From the NCBI RefSeq assembly GCF_003590095.1, contig NC_039492.1:6634001-6698000 (forward strand): a stretch of DNA of 64,000 nt, given 5' to 3'. The translations under genes were made by a program, and so were the position numbers. Below are positions 39,301-46,700 of this stretch, in pieces; position 1 is the stretch's first letter; each line of letters opens with the position of its first letter. The notes under the pieces are model-generated. The model was given only the letters and a program-made list of their open reading frames with translations, searched no databases and was not told the origin of the DNA. Source of the DNA: Trichoplusia ni (Eukaryota > Arthropoda > Insecta > Lepidoptera > Noctuidae).

Positions 39301-41330
39301 TATCGGTTATAGAGTTCAATGTGAGCCAAGGTCTTTACCTTAAACACGCATTGAGAAACAAACAGTAAAACAATATTAACTTTATCAAATTAGCCAACGT
39401 CAGCTCCCTATAGATAAGGGACTACACAACAAGCAGTAACTCTGATCAAATCAGTCAAATGTAAGTGTCATGTCCAAAATAAACACTTATAGTAAAACGG
39501 ACATCCTTGCATTTTAACGATTTCCAAGTCCGAGTTTCAAGTCCAATGACTCTTTCTTTTAAGAGGGCCTTGTCCACATTTATTATTTAATACGCAGAAA
39601 GTGCAAGCAACTGAATAATATTTTCCATTAAATAAAAACAATACAATGGAAAAATTTAAACCACACACGATATTACAGTGGACAAGTTTGAACGGTTAGT
39701 CACTGACCTAAATTTCTTAGCTGGTTAAGAGACAAGTACATTCTTTGTATTATTTGTATTTCATTGCAAAATATTTTTCCATGTATCATTTTAAAGTATC
39801 ATACACTTTTTTGAGTAAAAAACCCTGAATTCGAAAAAAAATAATGACACTAATTCTCTTAATAAGCACATGGCATTCAATTGTCACGAACACAGGCGAC
39901 ACGTTGTGGCCACTGCACAAACTACAAACATTACCGGCATCCCCCGCTAAATTATAATAGTTTTGATATGCTAATATCTCTTAAGAGCCTGCTCTATGCA
40001 ATGACCAAGACTACGGGGTACTTACATGTAGCTTACTAATAAAGCATTATTAAGTGTTCATTTTGATAGTTAATAATGTATCTATGTCCTAATTCTTAGT
40101 TCTGGATTTTTATTTAGGTAACAAACAAGTTCTTTCAGTGATTGCTTTTAAGAAAATGTTGACTACCCGTCTTTACCAATATTCTGCCTGCTAGGTGGAT
40201 GATACTATAATCTGTCTACTTTTGTCAAAGTAAATTTATCTTTAAAAAACTTCGAATTGAAGAAAATAACCACTTAAGTAGGTATTTTTCAATTTCGCTT
40301 GTTCATGAAATTCATTGACCATTATTATTATGATTACAGTAGACGAATTTTATACTTTAGTTACAATAATTGTACATTTAATTGCGATCATAGAACGTCT
40401 GTTTGTCAGAAACAGAAGTTAATTTAAATGGGAAAGAAAAATAAATCTTCTTAAACTAAAAATGCACTTAAAAAGTAATTAGTTTCATTGGAGTCGGTGC
40501 CAGACCACGTACAATGTTTTATGTTCCGTATTTTGGTCGCCTACTATTTTATTACACATCTTTGTAATTTTAGCAAAGTTTTTCAAATGGAACAACAATA
40601 AAAATATTTGTACATGATTTCATAGATACTATCGATTGTCCTCTTTAATCATCACCGAATAAATCTAATCCGTTGAATCCAATGGCTTTGGTTACATAGA
40701 AAAATATATTTCCTGTATGAATCAAAGAGTTCGTAGAAAAACTAATTGCCGAGAGATTACGCTAAGACCCCTCCGTAATGTAATTTAAATTATCGCTATG
40801 TGCGACTTTATTTACCACGAAAGTCGAGATAGTATATAAAAATAAATGTAATGTCTAAAAATATTATATGAGAATTTTAATTGATTGTGACGTCACTTTT
40901 ATAATCGATAACATACGATTCACTTGACGACGCATTATCAATGACTTAATAAAAATGTCTACGTAATGTACTACATAATGCTGACATCGATTTCATTGAA
41001 ATAATATTACTTGTGATTTTTCGCATTTGTTTTTCTTATGAGGCACTAATGTTACTATTTTTTTACCTAATCTTGAATGAATCAAATATTCTTTTTATAG
41101 TAACTGTGTAGAATCTTCGAGTCGTTATTTCTGTATCTTTTTTACAATCCGGCAAAGAACGCATTATTTGTTGTTTTTTACCAATATAAAAAAGAATTTT
41201 AATATTATTCAACTAATATGAAACTCTCTTTTCAGATTTTTATCGAACCCAAACGCTGTCTCCGCCCCAGTCATCGAACCTCGTGCGAAGAACCAATACT
41301 CCCAACAATCTGCAGTGTATAGATGGCTAA
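3324..41330 (+). CDS. SLC9B-like: Gene 1: CPA2-type Na+/H+ antiporter (SLC9B/NHA-like), complete, 11 coding exons, 528 aa
   Basis: Joined coding exons: 3324-3348, 8061-8121, 8245-8348, 19111-19348, 20519-20688, 21057-21271, 21658-21829, 29347-29501, 30280-30444, 38871-39057, 41236-41330 (1587 nt with stop). Every junction is GT/AG and the frame stays open. Family signs in order: a polar N-terminus (about 1-50); the half-motif NPVVGMTLTGALYRN; YPVIILTKGPL; TLPWIVE with Glu181; SPAVVVP at 211-217; the ion-site motif NSGGLDTA with Asp244; LRLLTAF with Arg403; WIPKAIVE with Lys431; a C-terminal helix ending LGPVLLSQ; and a short polar tail. Known family members are polytopic exchangers that swap Na+ or Li+ for H+ at plasma or organelle membranes; length fits. 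The first Asp of the usual DD pair is Leu243. The start codon sits in AAAATGA, a good insect context, and gene 2 uses the same context. Family assignment is firm; transport activity is uncertain because of the missing Asp. Confidence 0.92.
5003..5054. repeat. Near-perfect hairpin
   Basis: GATTTTTACATAATC (5003-5017) is exactly complementary to 5040-5054. Inside it AGTTTT (5020-5025) pairs with AAAACT (5032-5037), leaving a 6-base loop. This is probably the tip of a small mobile element. Confidence 0.75.
7126..7396 (+). mobile_element. Lepidopteran retroposon 3' segment (+)
   Basis: Carries CGTGAGGAAACCTGGATTCC, then ATCGCCAACCCGCAGTGTGC, and finally AGTGCCCAGCAGTG, in the order typical of a repeat very common in moths and butterflies. 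An antisense copy is at 12181-12325. Confidence 0.6.
8061..8121 (+). CDS. SLC9B-like: Gene 1 exon 2 (polar N-terminal region)
   Basis: Acceptor ACATTTTCAG, donor GTGAGT. Encodes DKNENIRTTNVTTLDLGSAK, then two bases of a Thr codon. It is hydrophilic and presumably cytoplasmic. Gene 2 exon 2 (64 nt) has the same phases and also ends in AAA-AC. Confidence 0.8.
8245..8348 (+). CDS. SLC9B-like: Gene 1 exon 3 (end of N-terminal region, start of first membrane helix)
   Basis: Acceptor TTGTTTCAG, donor GTAAGT. Encodes TLPDKNEKK followed by IFLGKLLLTLPTVSELRQYV and GVFLCG. Intron 2 before it is only 123 bp. Confidence 0.85.
9888..9926. repeat. 17-bp hairpin, AT-rich
   Basis: Bases 9888-9904 are exactly complementary to 9910-9926, with a 5-base loop. 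Confidence 0.7.
10925..11125 (+). mobile_element. Interspersed repeat, GTGTCAGACTTTTACTGACT family (+)
   Basis: Opens GAGTGTCAGACTTTTACTGA and continues through TTCCTTCCTTTGC..GGACCGGGGCCC. The inverse of the same segment occurs at 26262-26465, and a short piece at 12372-12410, so the family is supported within the window itself. Confidence 0.6.
11480..11622 (-). mobile_element. tRNA-derived SINE (-)
   Basis: On the minus strand the box B-like GGTTCGAATCCC is followed by TTTGTGTGATCACC and GTTCTGAGTCT, the same order as in the copies at 19384, 41405 and 58440. The tRNA-like head is at the high-coordinate end. Confidence 0.6.
12181..12325 (-). mobile_element. Lepidopteran retroposon 3' segment (-)
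   Basis: Reverse complement of the family seen at 7126-7396: both carry the order 'ATTCTCAAATATTAGAATCTGAAATC' (degenerate), then the start of a CAA-C-TTCCCTATA segment. Moderately diverged. Confidence 0.5.
12372..12410 (-). repeat. Short fragment of the GTGTCAGAC family (-)
   Basis: Its reverse complement reads TCCTTCCTTTGCC..GTACCGGGGCC, matching 10967-11000. Confidence 0.4.
16426..16504. repeat. 16-bp perfect inverted repeat with 47-base spacer
   Basis: TAGCCCGACTAGTTTC at 16426-16441 is exactly complementary to 16489-16504. The arms resemble a repeat end that is common in Lepidoptera, so this is likely a short foldback element. Confidence 0.65.
19111..19348 (+). CDS. SLC9B-like: Gene 1 exon 4 (first transmembrane bundle)
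   Basis: Acceptor TTCTTTTCAG; the donor GTTTGA is weak. Contains LTLWGSSWFIF, then INPVVGMTLTGALYRNFGPP, which aligns with the LPPLLGMLLAGFLLRN-type segment of animal NHA proteins. It ends VADVLDYHLR and is an exact-phase counterpart of gene 2 exon 4 (229 nt). Confidence 0.92.
19349..20518 (+). other. Gene 1 intron 4
   Basis: 1.2 kb. A SINE copy starts 36 bases after the donor (19384-19520). The remainder is AT-rich with no other feature seen. Confidence 0.7.
19384..19520 (+). mobile_element. tRNA-derived SINE (+), truncated
   Basis: Shows GGGCTCGGTCCCCGCGTAGG (a diverged box B), then CATTTGTGTAATCCACG and TTGTTCTCAGTCTGGGTATC. The box A region is damaged. Same family as 11480-11622 and 58440-58690. 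Confidence 0.55.
20519..20688 (+). CDS. SLC9B-like: Gene 1 exon 5 (helix with the ion-site glutamate)
   Basis: Acceptor TTTATTTTAG, donor GTAAGT, 170 nt, the same length as gene 2 exon 5. Encodes RVYPVIILTKGPLTWNW, then TLPWIVECLSTAFFAHILLE and FPWYWG. In animal NHA proteins the Glu of the P-x-I-V-E segment lies by the ion site; here it is Glu181. By hand alignment about 28 of 58 residues match gene 2. Confidence 0.95.
20689..21656 (+). other. Gene 1 introns 5 and 6 (flanking exon 6)
   Basis: Introns of 368 bp (20689-21056) and 386 bp (21272-21657). Nothing beyond splice sites and polypyrimidine tracts was seen. Confidence 0.6.
21057..21271 (+). CDS. SLC9B-like: Gene 1 exon 6 (ion-binding core, altered DD motif)
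   Basis: Acceptor GTTTACAG, donor GTAAAA. Encodes GLHLGSILASVSPAVVVPTV, the broken-helix segment typical of this family, then LLVANSGGLDTAFTEGMCG. The family normally has two adjacent aspartates where this protein has Leu243-Asp244 (codons at 21185-21190). Confidence 0.95.
21658..21829 (+). CDS. SLC9B-like: Gene 1 exon 7 (central helices)
   Basis: Acceptor TTTCGGCAG, donor GTATGT, 172 nt, as in gene 2 exon 7. Encodes GLLAIFVGIALGILWGVLSD, a loop, then LLIFAGGLLLTYAGGYLGWG ending GGT. The G-W-G-G-T-(S/G)-G motif is shared with gene 2 across the following intron. Confidence 0.93.
23228..23325 (+). repeat. Fragment of the 'CTGTATCT..GTGATAG..ACAG' repeat family
   Basis: TCTGTCTGTCTTCAGGCTGT followed by ATCTTATAAACAG and GGCTAGACTGTTGCAGTTTT resembles a widespread lepidopteran repeat. 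Related pieces lie at 53890-53990 and 59020-59105. Confidence 0.4.
24742..24782. repeat. 17-bp perfect hairpin, 7-base loop
   Basis: TTAAAAATTCACATAAA (24742-24758) is exactly complementary to 24766-24782. It may be a MITE relic, or the hairpin of a small transcript; there is no other evidence. Confidence 0.7.
26262..26465 (-). mobile_element. Interspersed repeat, GTGTCAGACTTTTACTGACT family (-)
   Basis: AGTCAGTAAAAGTCTGACAC near 26433 is the exact reverse complement of the start of the copy at 10925. It continues through GGCCCTGGTAC..AAAGGAAGG to a GC-rich end. Confidence 0.6.
26805..27266 (+). other. Unexplained 153-codon open frame in intron 7
   Basis: The longest open frame in the window apart from one exon 10 read-through. 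It begins with GTG, has no ATG at its start, and resembles no family I know. The second half (27010-27266) is GC-richer. It could be chance, a relic, or a conserved non-coding element; I do not call it a gene. Confidence 0.2.
27911..28302. mobile_element. 392-bp MITE with about 55-bp terminal inverted repeats and TA duplication
   Basis: The left end TACACGGTGATTTTTTAGTC (continuing GTCTTACAAAAG..CAGTTCATGTATCC-like) is inverted at the right end ..GACTAAAAATCATGGTGTA. TA flanks both sides (27909-27910, 28303-28304), as expected for Tc1/mariner-type insertion. The centre has a CpG-rich block (28075-28140). No transposase frame is present. Confidence 0.8.
29347..29501 (+). CDS. SLC9B-like: Gene 1 exon 8
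   Basis: Acceptor TTTTTTCAG, donor GTACAT (no G at +5). Encodes SGVAIMVCAGTAATRWARRD, then NPVWEVYKLLWRIFEPMLFT and LSGYFLN. The W-x-x-F-E-P-x-L-F segment matches the W-D-I-F-Q-P-L-L-F segment of animal NHA proteins. 155 nt, as in gene 2. The exon is clearly more GC-rich than its flanks. Confidence 0.94.
29502..30279 (+). other. Gene 1 intron 8
   Basis: 778 bp, AT-rich. No repeat or coding feature recognised. Confidence 0.6.
30280..30444 (+). CDS. SLC9B-like: Gene 1 exon 9 (helix with conserved Arg and Lys)
   Basis: Acceptor TATTTCTAG, donor GTAAGA, phase 0 at both ends. Encodes ISQLSVKELCLILGCISAAL, VLRLLTAFLVALANELSIKE and SLFVAVTWIPKAIVE. Arg403 and Lys431 sit at positions conserved in the family; the Arg is the usual ionic partner near the ion site. 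Confidence 0.95.
31495..31615 (+). repeat. Dispersed repeat fragment
   Basis: TACTTCGTGAGATACGGCCG, GATGGACGGATAG and GACAGCAGAGCCTTAGTGAC follow the order of a common lepidopteran repeat ('..GACAGCGGAGTCTTAGTAATAGGG..'). Confidence 0.4.
31872..32165 (-). mobile_element. 5S rRNA-derived SINE (-)
   Basis: Reverse complement of the copy at 47200-47505: it shares the body (pieces matching CTCCTTGTAAAACACTGGTA, GGAGGTCAGATAGGCAG, GGCACGT..GTGGGTCCCG) and the 5S-like head, here TCACCCATCCACGGAACGACC inverted. Confidence 0.65.
32600..32845 (+). repeat. Dispersed repeat copy
   Basis: Starts near AAGGTTCCGTACAAATAGCC and ends GATAGACGGGTGGACAGACA then GAGCATTAGGGTTCTATTTT, the same family as 31495-31615 but longer. 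Confidence 0.45.
33641..33674. repeat. 15-bp perfect hairpin, 4-base loop
   Basis: AGATTTTTATAATGA (33641-33655), loop TCAC, exact complement at 33660-33674. Confidence 0.75.
36163..37698. mobile_element. 1536-bp non-autonomous hAT-like DNA transposon
   Basis: Termini CAGGGACCGG and CCGGTCCCTG are exact inverted repeats. They are flanked by a perfect 8-bp duplication CAAAAAAG (36155-36162 and 37699-37706), the hallmark of hAT insertion. Both subterminal regions are packed with GGTTAACC/GGGTAACCC-type motifs (36257-36315 and 37500-37665), as expected for transposase-binding repeats. No transposase frame was found inside, so it depends on another copy. It carries a fragment of another repeat at 37285-37317. 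Confidence 0.88.
37285..37317 (-). repeat. ACTAGCTGTTGCCCGCG repeat head (-) inside the hAT-like element
   Basis: Reverse complement reads ACTAGCTGTTGCCCGCGACT then TCGTCCGCGTGGT, the near-consensus start of the family at 48-236 and 61167-61330. Confidence 0.6.
38871..39057 (+). CDS. SLC9B-like: Gene 1 exon 10 (last helices)
   Basis: Acceptor CTACTTTTCAG; the donor GTACTA is weak (no G at +5). Encodes TVLVRVAMDSLWEDASATDK, then AAQHANIIVIAVLITSTLGS and VLTTVLGPVLLSQDSRVAPE. It aligns with the terminal helix and G-P-x-L-L motif of animal NHA. The frame stays open 103 codons past the donor, which suggests an alternative end. Confidence 0.92.
39058..39368 (+). CDS. Possible alternative terminal exon of gene 1 (exon 10 read-through)
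   Basis: If the weak donor at 39058 is not used, the frame of exon 10 stays open for 103 more codons to a TAA at 39366-39368. The resulting protein would be 600 residues instead of 528. The extension begins GTTYINPKECPKKQ, is Lys-rich, and contains a hydrophobic stretch LKALVFLCTIAVITLPISLS that could be one more membrane segment. A canonical AATAAA lies 110 bases after the stop (39478-39483). No transcript evidence is visible, and a chance open frame is possible. Confidence 0.35.
39369..41235 (+). other. Gene 1 intron 10 (remaining part)
   Basis: After the read-through frame and AATAAA near 39478, the rest of the intron is AT-rich with no recognised feature. Confidence 0.6.
39478..39483 (+). 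terminator. Polyadenylation signal for the possible alternative end of gene 1
   Basis: Canonical AATAAA 110 bases downstream of the read-through stop at 39366. In AT-rich DNA this hexamer is common, so it supports the alternative exon only weakly. Confidence 0.3.
41236..41330 (+). CDS. SLC9B-like: Gene 1 exon 11 (C-terminal tail and stop)
   Basis: Acceptor CTCTCTTTTCAG. Completes an Asp codon and encodes DFYRTQTLSPPQSSNLVRRT and NTPNNLQCIDG, then TAA at 41328-41330. The tail is short, polar and Ser/Thr-rich, presumably cytoplasmic. The first AATAAA overlaps the stop codon. Confidence 0.82.
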
Positions 41331-41421
41331 TAAATATATGATTTTGTACTAATAACTTGTATTTATTTTCCTTTCCCAAGGACCGAGCGCTAAACGTCAC
41401 GTATTGAGGTCGTAGAATAAA
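41329..41421 (+). terminator. Gene 1 polyadenylation signals
   Basis: AATAAA occurs at 41329-41334, overlapping the stop codon, and again at 41416-41421. The second lies inside the antisense 3' part of a SINE. Either would give a very short 3' UTR. Confidence 0.5.
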
Positions 41422-41640
41422 TGCGGACAACATCACATACATTGTTCTGAACCCAAAGTAAGTTGCTAAAGCACTTGTGTTATGGAATTCAGATACATCG
41501 AAGGTACCACAAACACCCAGACCCGAGACCATGTAGAAATGACAATTTTTACATTGACCCGACCGGGGATCGAACCCGGGACCTCAGAGCTAGCGACACC
41601 TTGAAACCGGTGCGTACGCCACTCGACCACGGAGGTCGTC
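41405..41640 (-). mobile_element. tRNA-derived SINE (-), best-preserved copy
   Basis: On the minus strand: GACGACCTCCGTGGTCGAGT (box A region), then GGTCCCGGGTTCGATCCCCG (box B), then a body with CATGGTCTCGGGTCTGGGTG and CCATAACACAAGTGC. The tRNA-like head is followed by a non-tRNA body, so it is a SINE and not a tRNA gene. It lies within about 75-310 bases of the gene 1 stop. Confidence 0.75.
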
Positions 41641-42533
41641 AAAAGAGACGAAGAAGGGAGATGCCACTCTTAGTCTTCATAGAGCGCTGTCCCGTTCTGT
41701 CATCTGCAATAGTAGAACCTACTTTAAAGCATGGTGGTAGACTTCTTGTGGAAACTCATGGCGGCCAGCATTATGTGTGACCTAACTGAACTAGACCTTA
41801 GTACTTTAACTAACTCCACAAGGGTTTATTAAAGTTCATCAGTATTTTCACGGAAGGGATGAGTGTTGCTAAAAGCCAAGTTTATTTTAATGTATAACTT
41901 CTCCCAGCGCAGTAAGTTCCTTCTTCTACATAATACCTATTTCTTTGCCATCTGAAATGAAAGTGGGTCACTGTAAAAAATAAATTGGCAATTTATGTAC
42001 GTAATCGTTTTTTGCTTTAATTTTTATCTCGCTGGCTTATTTAAGATTCTATAAATATTATTACTTTTCAATTCAAGGTGCTAAAAATAATTAATTTAAT
42101 CGAATAAAATATAAATTAATACCTACATAGATCATGGTTAGTTTCTTGAGGCCTTTTCCGCTAATGATATAATACTTTACGAGTAAAATTATTGTGTCTT
42201 AATCATAAAATCATACTCGTCAGACACGGTTTCATGTTATCAAAGAGCAAGCATAAAATTACAATAAATAGATCTTTTGTAATCATTATTGTCTGCAATA
42301 GACATCACTCAGGAATAAAACGACTATTTAATCTAAATGATATCAATCTACCGGTATCTGTTTAAAGCTGTTATATAACTTATAAAGAAAAAGGATATTT
42401 TTGTTGCTAGGCAATTCATAGTAATATTTTTTTTTTAATTTAAACTCTCAATATGGGTCAAACTCGATATCTTTAAAAAACAGGCATTATGGTATGTATT
42501 TAAACATGAGTAAACAATCAAATTTATGATAAT

Positions 42534-42651
42534 ACTAGCTTTTTCAACTCCATCTTTGTACCAAATTTCATTAATTTCAGTTCAGTGGTTTAGACGTGAA
42601 AGCGTAACAGACAGACAGAGTTACTTTCGAATTTATAATATTAGTAGGGAT
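42534..42651 (+). mobile_element. ACTAGCT retroposon fragment with 3' tail
   Basis: Starts ACTAGCTTTTTCAACTCC and ends GTTCAGTGGTTTAGACGTGA, AACAGACAGACAG, TTTATAATATTAGTAGGGA, a tail very common in Lepidoptera. Confidence 0.6.
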
Positions 42652-43615
42652 ACCAAATCATAGAATTTAATCTTCAACCGAAATCGTCATCAGGATTCAA
42701 ATTGCCAGTGGTCTTAGGACCGCTATTACTGCTATTATTTGACTGTACTAAATTTGAACAGCATGAGAGCAAATCACGCATTACTTGTTCTACCTATTTC
42801 AAAAAGATATAAATTTTCTTACAAACAAAGAAGATTTTCACAATGCAATGATAAAATAACATCGCCGATCGTTTCTAGAACGTTGCGACCCGTTCCGCTC
42901 TGAATCTGTCATCTGTCACAGGTATTTTCTACAGACATAAATCTCGCATGCACAAATACAATATTTTTGTGTCCGTGGATCAGATGGCAATCAGTTACTA
43001 TCCTTACGAAAAGCAGAGTGATCTACATGGGGATGCTTATGATGATTCAAGTTAGGAATACTGTAAAATAACATTATATTAAAGGGTTTTATTACTACAT
43101 ACCTGTGCCTGATTGATCTGCTTTGATACATGAACATATTTAGTTAATGTAACAAACATATTAACATAATTAATTAACTAATTAGATCTATAGATAATCC
43201 AGCCTTACTACAGGGATGTATTTGGTAATGGAATCTTTTATAAACTTATAGATTTACTAATTACAGAATTCAACATTAGTAAGAATTCAAATCCTAAGGA
43301 TGAATAGAAGAAACTAATTCTACCTTACCTACATCATTTTAACGCAATTTTCTGATATAACACAGACTTATTTTAATTCAACAAGCCTACAAATGACTCT
43401 TCGGCCGGCATGTCGCCTTAAAACCTTGCAATTTATTAATATTACAGTTAGCTTCCTCATAAGTAAAATACTTGTGCTAAAGACAGTGCGTCGTGCACTC
43501 TCAATGCGTTCTCCAGTTTAATCGGACAGTTGTAAATATCATTCGCAATCTTTATTAAGTGAAAATTACGTAGATACGTTAAATGATAATAATGCCTATT
43601 TATTGGTTTCGCGTG

Positions 43616-43777
43616 TGACGTCGTGTCAGCCGGCAGCTTCGCCCGCTCGCCTCCGGTCGTCGGACCTCATTCAGCTTACACCTCATGAACCATGTTCCTG
43701 TCCCCTATTGTTCGTGTGTACTAAACTAGAGTGTTATTATTTCTTGGAAAATATAAGTGAAGATTTTCATTTTTAAA
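43616..43777 (+). promoter_or_regulatory. Gene 2 promoter and leader candidate
   Basis: A GC-rich patch (43616-43670) with a CRE-like TGACGTCG is followed by an initiator-like TTCAGCT at 43670-43676. The deduced leader has an upstream frame ATG..TAG at 43685-43729 with a second ATG inside it at 43692. No TATA box is apparent. Inferred from motifs only. Confidence 0.35.
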
Positions 43778-43787
43778 ATGACAGAAA
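43778..43787 (+). CDS. SLC9B-like: Gene 2 exon 1 (start codon)
   Basis: ATG ACA GAA A, then a perfect GTGAGT donor at 43788. The AAAATGAC start context is the same as in gene 1. It is only 10 coding bases, so the call depends on the phase match to exon 2 and on the parallel with gene 1. Confidence 0.65.
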
Positions 43788-46700
43788 GTGAGTAGATTTT
43801 TTTTTCCTTTTTATAATTATTGTATGTTATTTTCTTGTGCCATGTATCACTGACACAACTCAAGCGCTACAAATACACGTACACGTATAGAAACAATTGA
43901 ACAGCTTTAATAGATCCAAACGTATTTTTGTCACAGTTTACTATGCACATTTTAATTCATTACTTTTTTAAGAAACCACGGCTTCTTTATTTATCCGACT
44001 ATTTACAAATGCATCAAACTGTACGGGGACGTGTAATTTTGTAGCTTATCATAACAAAGTGAAAACTTTCGTCTTCTACAATATGATATATGAATTCCAA
44101 ACTTGACCTAAATTAATTTTGTTTAACAAAAATCACTAAAATGATTTCGTGTTGCTAGAGACCTACATACATAATTATGCACGGTACTGTATAAATCAGT
44201 GGCCGAACCTCTCGGCTTAGTTTCTTGTACTTATATAATTAAACTCATCGGCATCAGCATGTCTAATTAAGAAGCCTTAAGCTATTTTTCCGTTAGCCCA
44301 CGGTTCCAGGCACAGTGACAGTCTAATTAAAATTAATTTTCTTCTAAAAATAAGTTATTATAACAGAATAGGAACCTAATTTCCCATTTTATTATTCCTT
44401 CTTATAACATTCTATAAATACTTTAACAAAAAAATGAATCCCGAGGATTGTGAGATGAGTAAAGCCATTATAATTTTGCGTATGACAGGAATTCATATTA
44501 ATTTGCTGATTCATGAGTATCAGAAACATTAGAACCCATCAATTGTCATCAAGTTGCCGAGCGATGTGTCTGTTTGTCATTGTTATCATGTAATGGTTAA
44601 TTCTCAGGACTACTTGCCATGACCCGATAGCAACTCTGTATTGAAATAATTATTCGCACTCCGTCTATCAGTTTTAGTAAATCTATCATTTATTATGGTC
44701 TATTGTTTTTCAATCACGAAATTTCTTACCATGACATCTCAAAAATGCATTTTTCTTAATTGTTTTGAAAATTTAATTGGCATCTTTTTCCAAGTTTTGC
44801 TTTTCACATTTTAACGATATTGGTTCACTTACACGTGAATTACGTACTCGATGATATTACACCCTGGGAATATATATAGAATCATCATCATCATCAGTTG
44901 CCTCTAACATCTACGACAGATGATTAAAACACCAGTCGTGTTCTCTAGATGTTGGCATTTGTGCTGATGGCTAACAAGGCCTATACGGAAGTCGGACACG
45001 CCGCAAGGGGCACAAATCTGCAGAAAAATAGAGCTCCCGTAGACGTTGAACGCTGCCCATTACGATATAGAAAAGATAGCAATTAATATCACGATATCTC
45101 CGTCACCTTTTCTGCGAATTTCCATATTAGCTCTGATGCGATAACATACTGTCATACCTAATCATAATGTCCGACATAATTATCAAATCACCCAATGAGA
45201 CGGAGTAGTTTTACAAATCACTGATCTACAATCAGTCAATCATTCTATTTTTGGATCCTATCGCTATTATAATGAACTAATTGATTAATTGTTTTCTCTA
45301 TAATTATAAAACTAATCCATCACAATATTTCGCTATCTGACAAATTATAATGTGTCGTAGCAAACCTTATCATACTAATAATATATCTACTCCTATAGAT
45401 TTTGTACGTGTATTTCTATATCAAAAACAGAAATCGTATTGCTTTATCACAAACATATCCGTTTCCAAAATAAATTAAAATACCAAGTAATCTTTACGTC
45501 TATATTTATCTATTGAAAACTGTTTTATCATGAAAAGGCTTATTATATTATTGTGACGTATGGTATCGTATATTTATATTTTTATTATTACTGGCAATCA
45601 ATATCATTACAACCATAAAATTATATTTGTAATTTGATTCTTTACTTCTTGTAGAAGCTTTTCAAATTATCATTTCCATAAAGCCGCAAACAGGACGGTA
45701 CGTTAAAATAGCTTACCTATGAATATAAATTCCGTATCTGAAATCATTTTCGGATAAAGCCAACGCATTTCCATAATATTCGGCAATAACTTTGATATGG
45801 CTGCGGATAAATTTCCGATTGCTAATTAAGCCTGTGCGATGAACATTTTCAAGTTTAAGGGTTTGTAAACCTGCCTGAAGATTTTCAAAGCAAAATTATA
45901 ATTGATTAAGATAAAACAACAGAAACCAAAATACTCAAACAGATTTAAATTTAGTGTCTCCTTCTGATGACGCAATCATAAAAAATACACCTAACTGATT
46001 TCGTACTCAATTGGTAACAATGAAAAGTTAGTTAAAAATAAGTAATCAATTATCTGTGACAATAATGGAAACAAAATAACAGCAATTGCAGAAAATACGA
46101 TCCAAAATTATCATGAAGTATCTTTTAACAAATTACAACATTGAGCATAATTATGTTACATAACTTTAAGACATAGCTCGGGTAATAGACGCTGATTTTT
46201 TTCTGCATAGTTCTCATTAAAGAAAATAGATTCAAAACTCCTCACGATTAATTTAATTTAATCAATTCAGATTCCTTTACTATGACATGATGAAGACAAG
46301 TTAAACATGTTTATGGCTTATTCTTAAATATGAACATAATGCGAATGATTCCCTAAATGATTAAATGATAAACAGTTCTTGGTTGAAGCCTTTATATAAC
46401 TACTACAGAAAATCGAAATTTTTGATTAAAAATCTTGGTGTCGTCTATATTGACTTAAACTATTTTAGCTACTATTAGCTATACTTATTAAAAAAATAAA
46501 AATATTAACCCCATTCCCCAATGGAACCCCTTCACGAGGACGCTACGATGATGGCGACGAAAAAAGCTTTTGCGTACCAAGTCTATACAACAAATGTGTA
46601 GAACTAATTGAAGTAATTGACTCAAACTTCATTGAAGTTAATTTCGCGAAGAATGTAGTGTCAAGTAGTGTTAGAACTCCTCTCTTTTTATTTGAGCCGG

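Larger units (their letters stand above)
41331..43615. other. Intergenic region between the two paralogs
   Basis: 2.3 kb. Holds a SINE (41405-41640) and a retroposon fragment (42534-42651). No gene. Both paralogs point rightwards, so gene 2 has its own promoter at the right end of this stretch. Confidence 0.65.

Noticed and set aside
41550..41640. Functional tRNA gene on the minus strand
   Set aside because: Boxes A and B are present, but the anticodon arm is not convincing and a long shared SINE body follows.
41463..41780. 105-codon frame and the opposite 107-codon frame (41209-41532)
   Set aside because: Both run through the SINE and match no protein.
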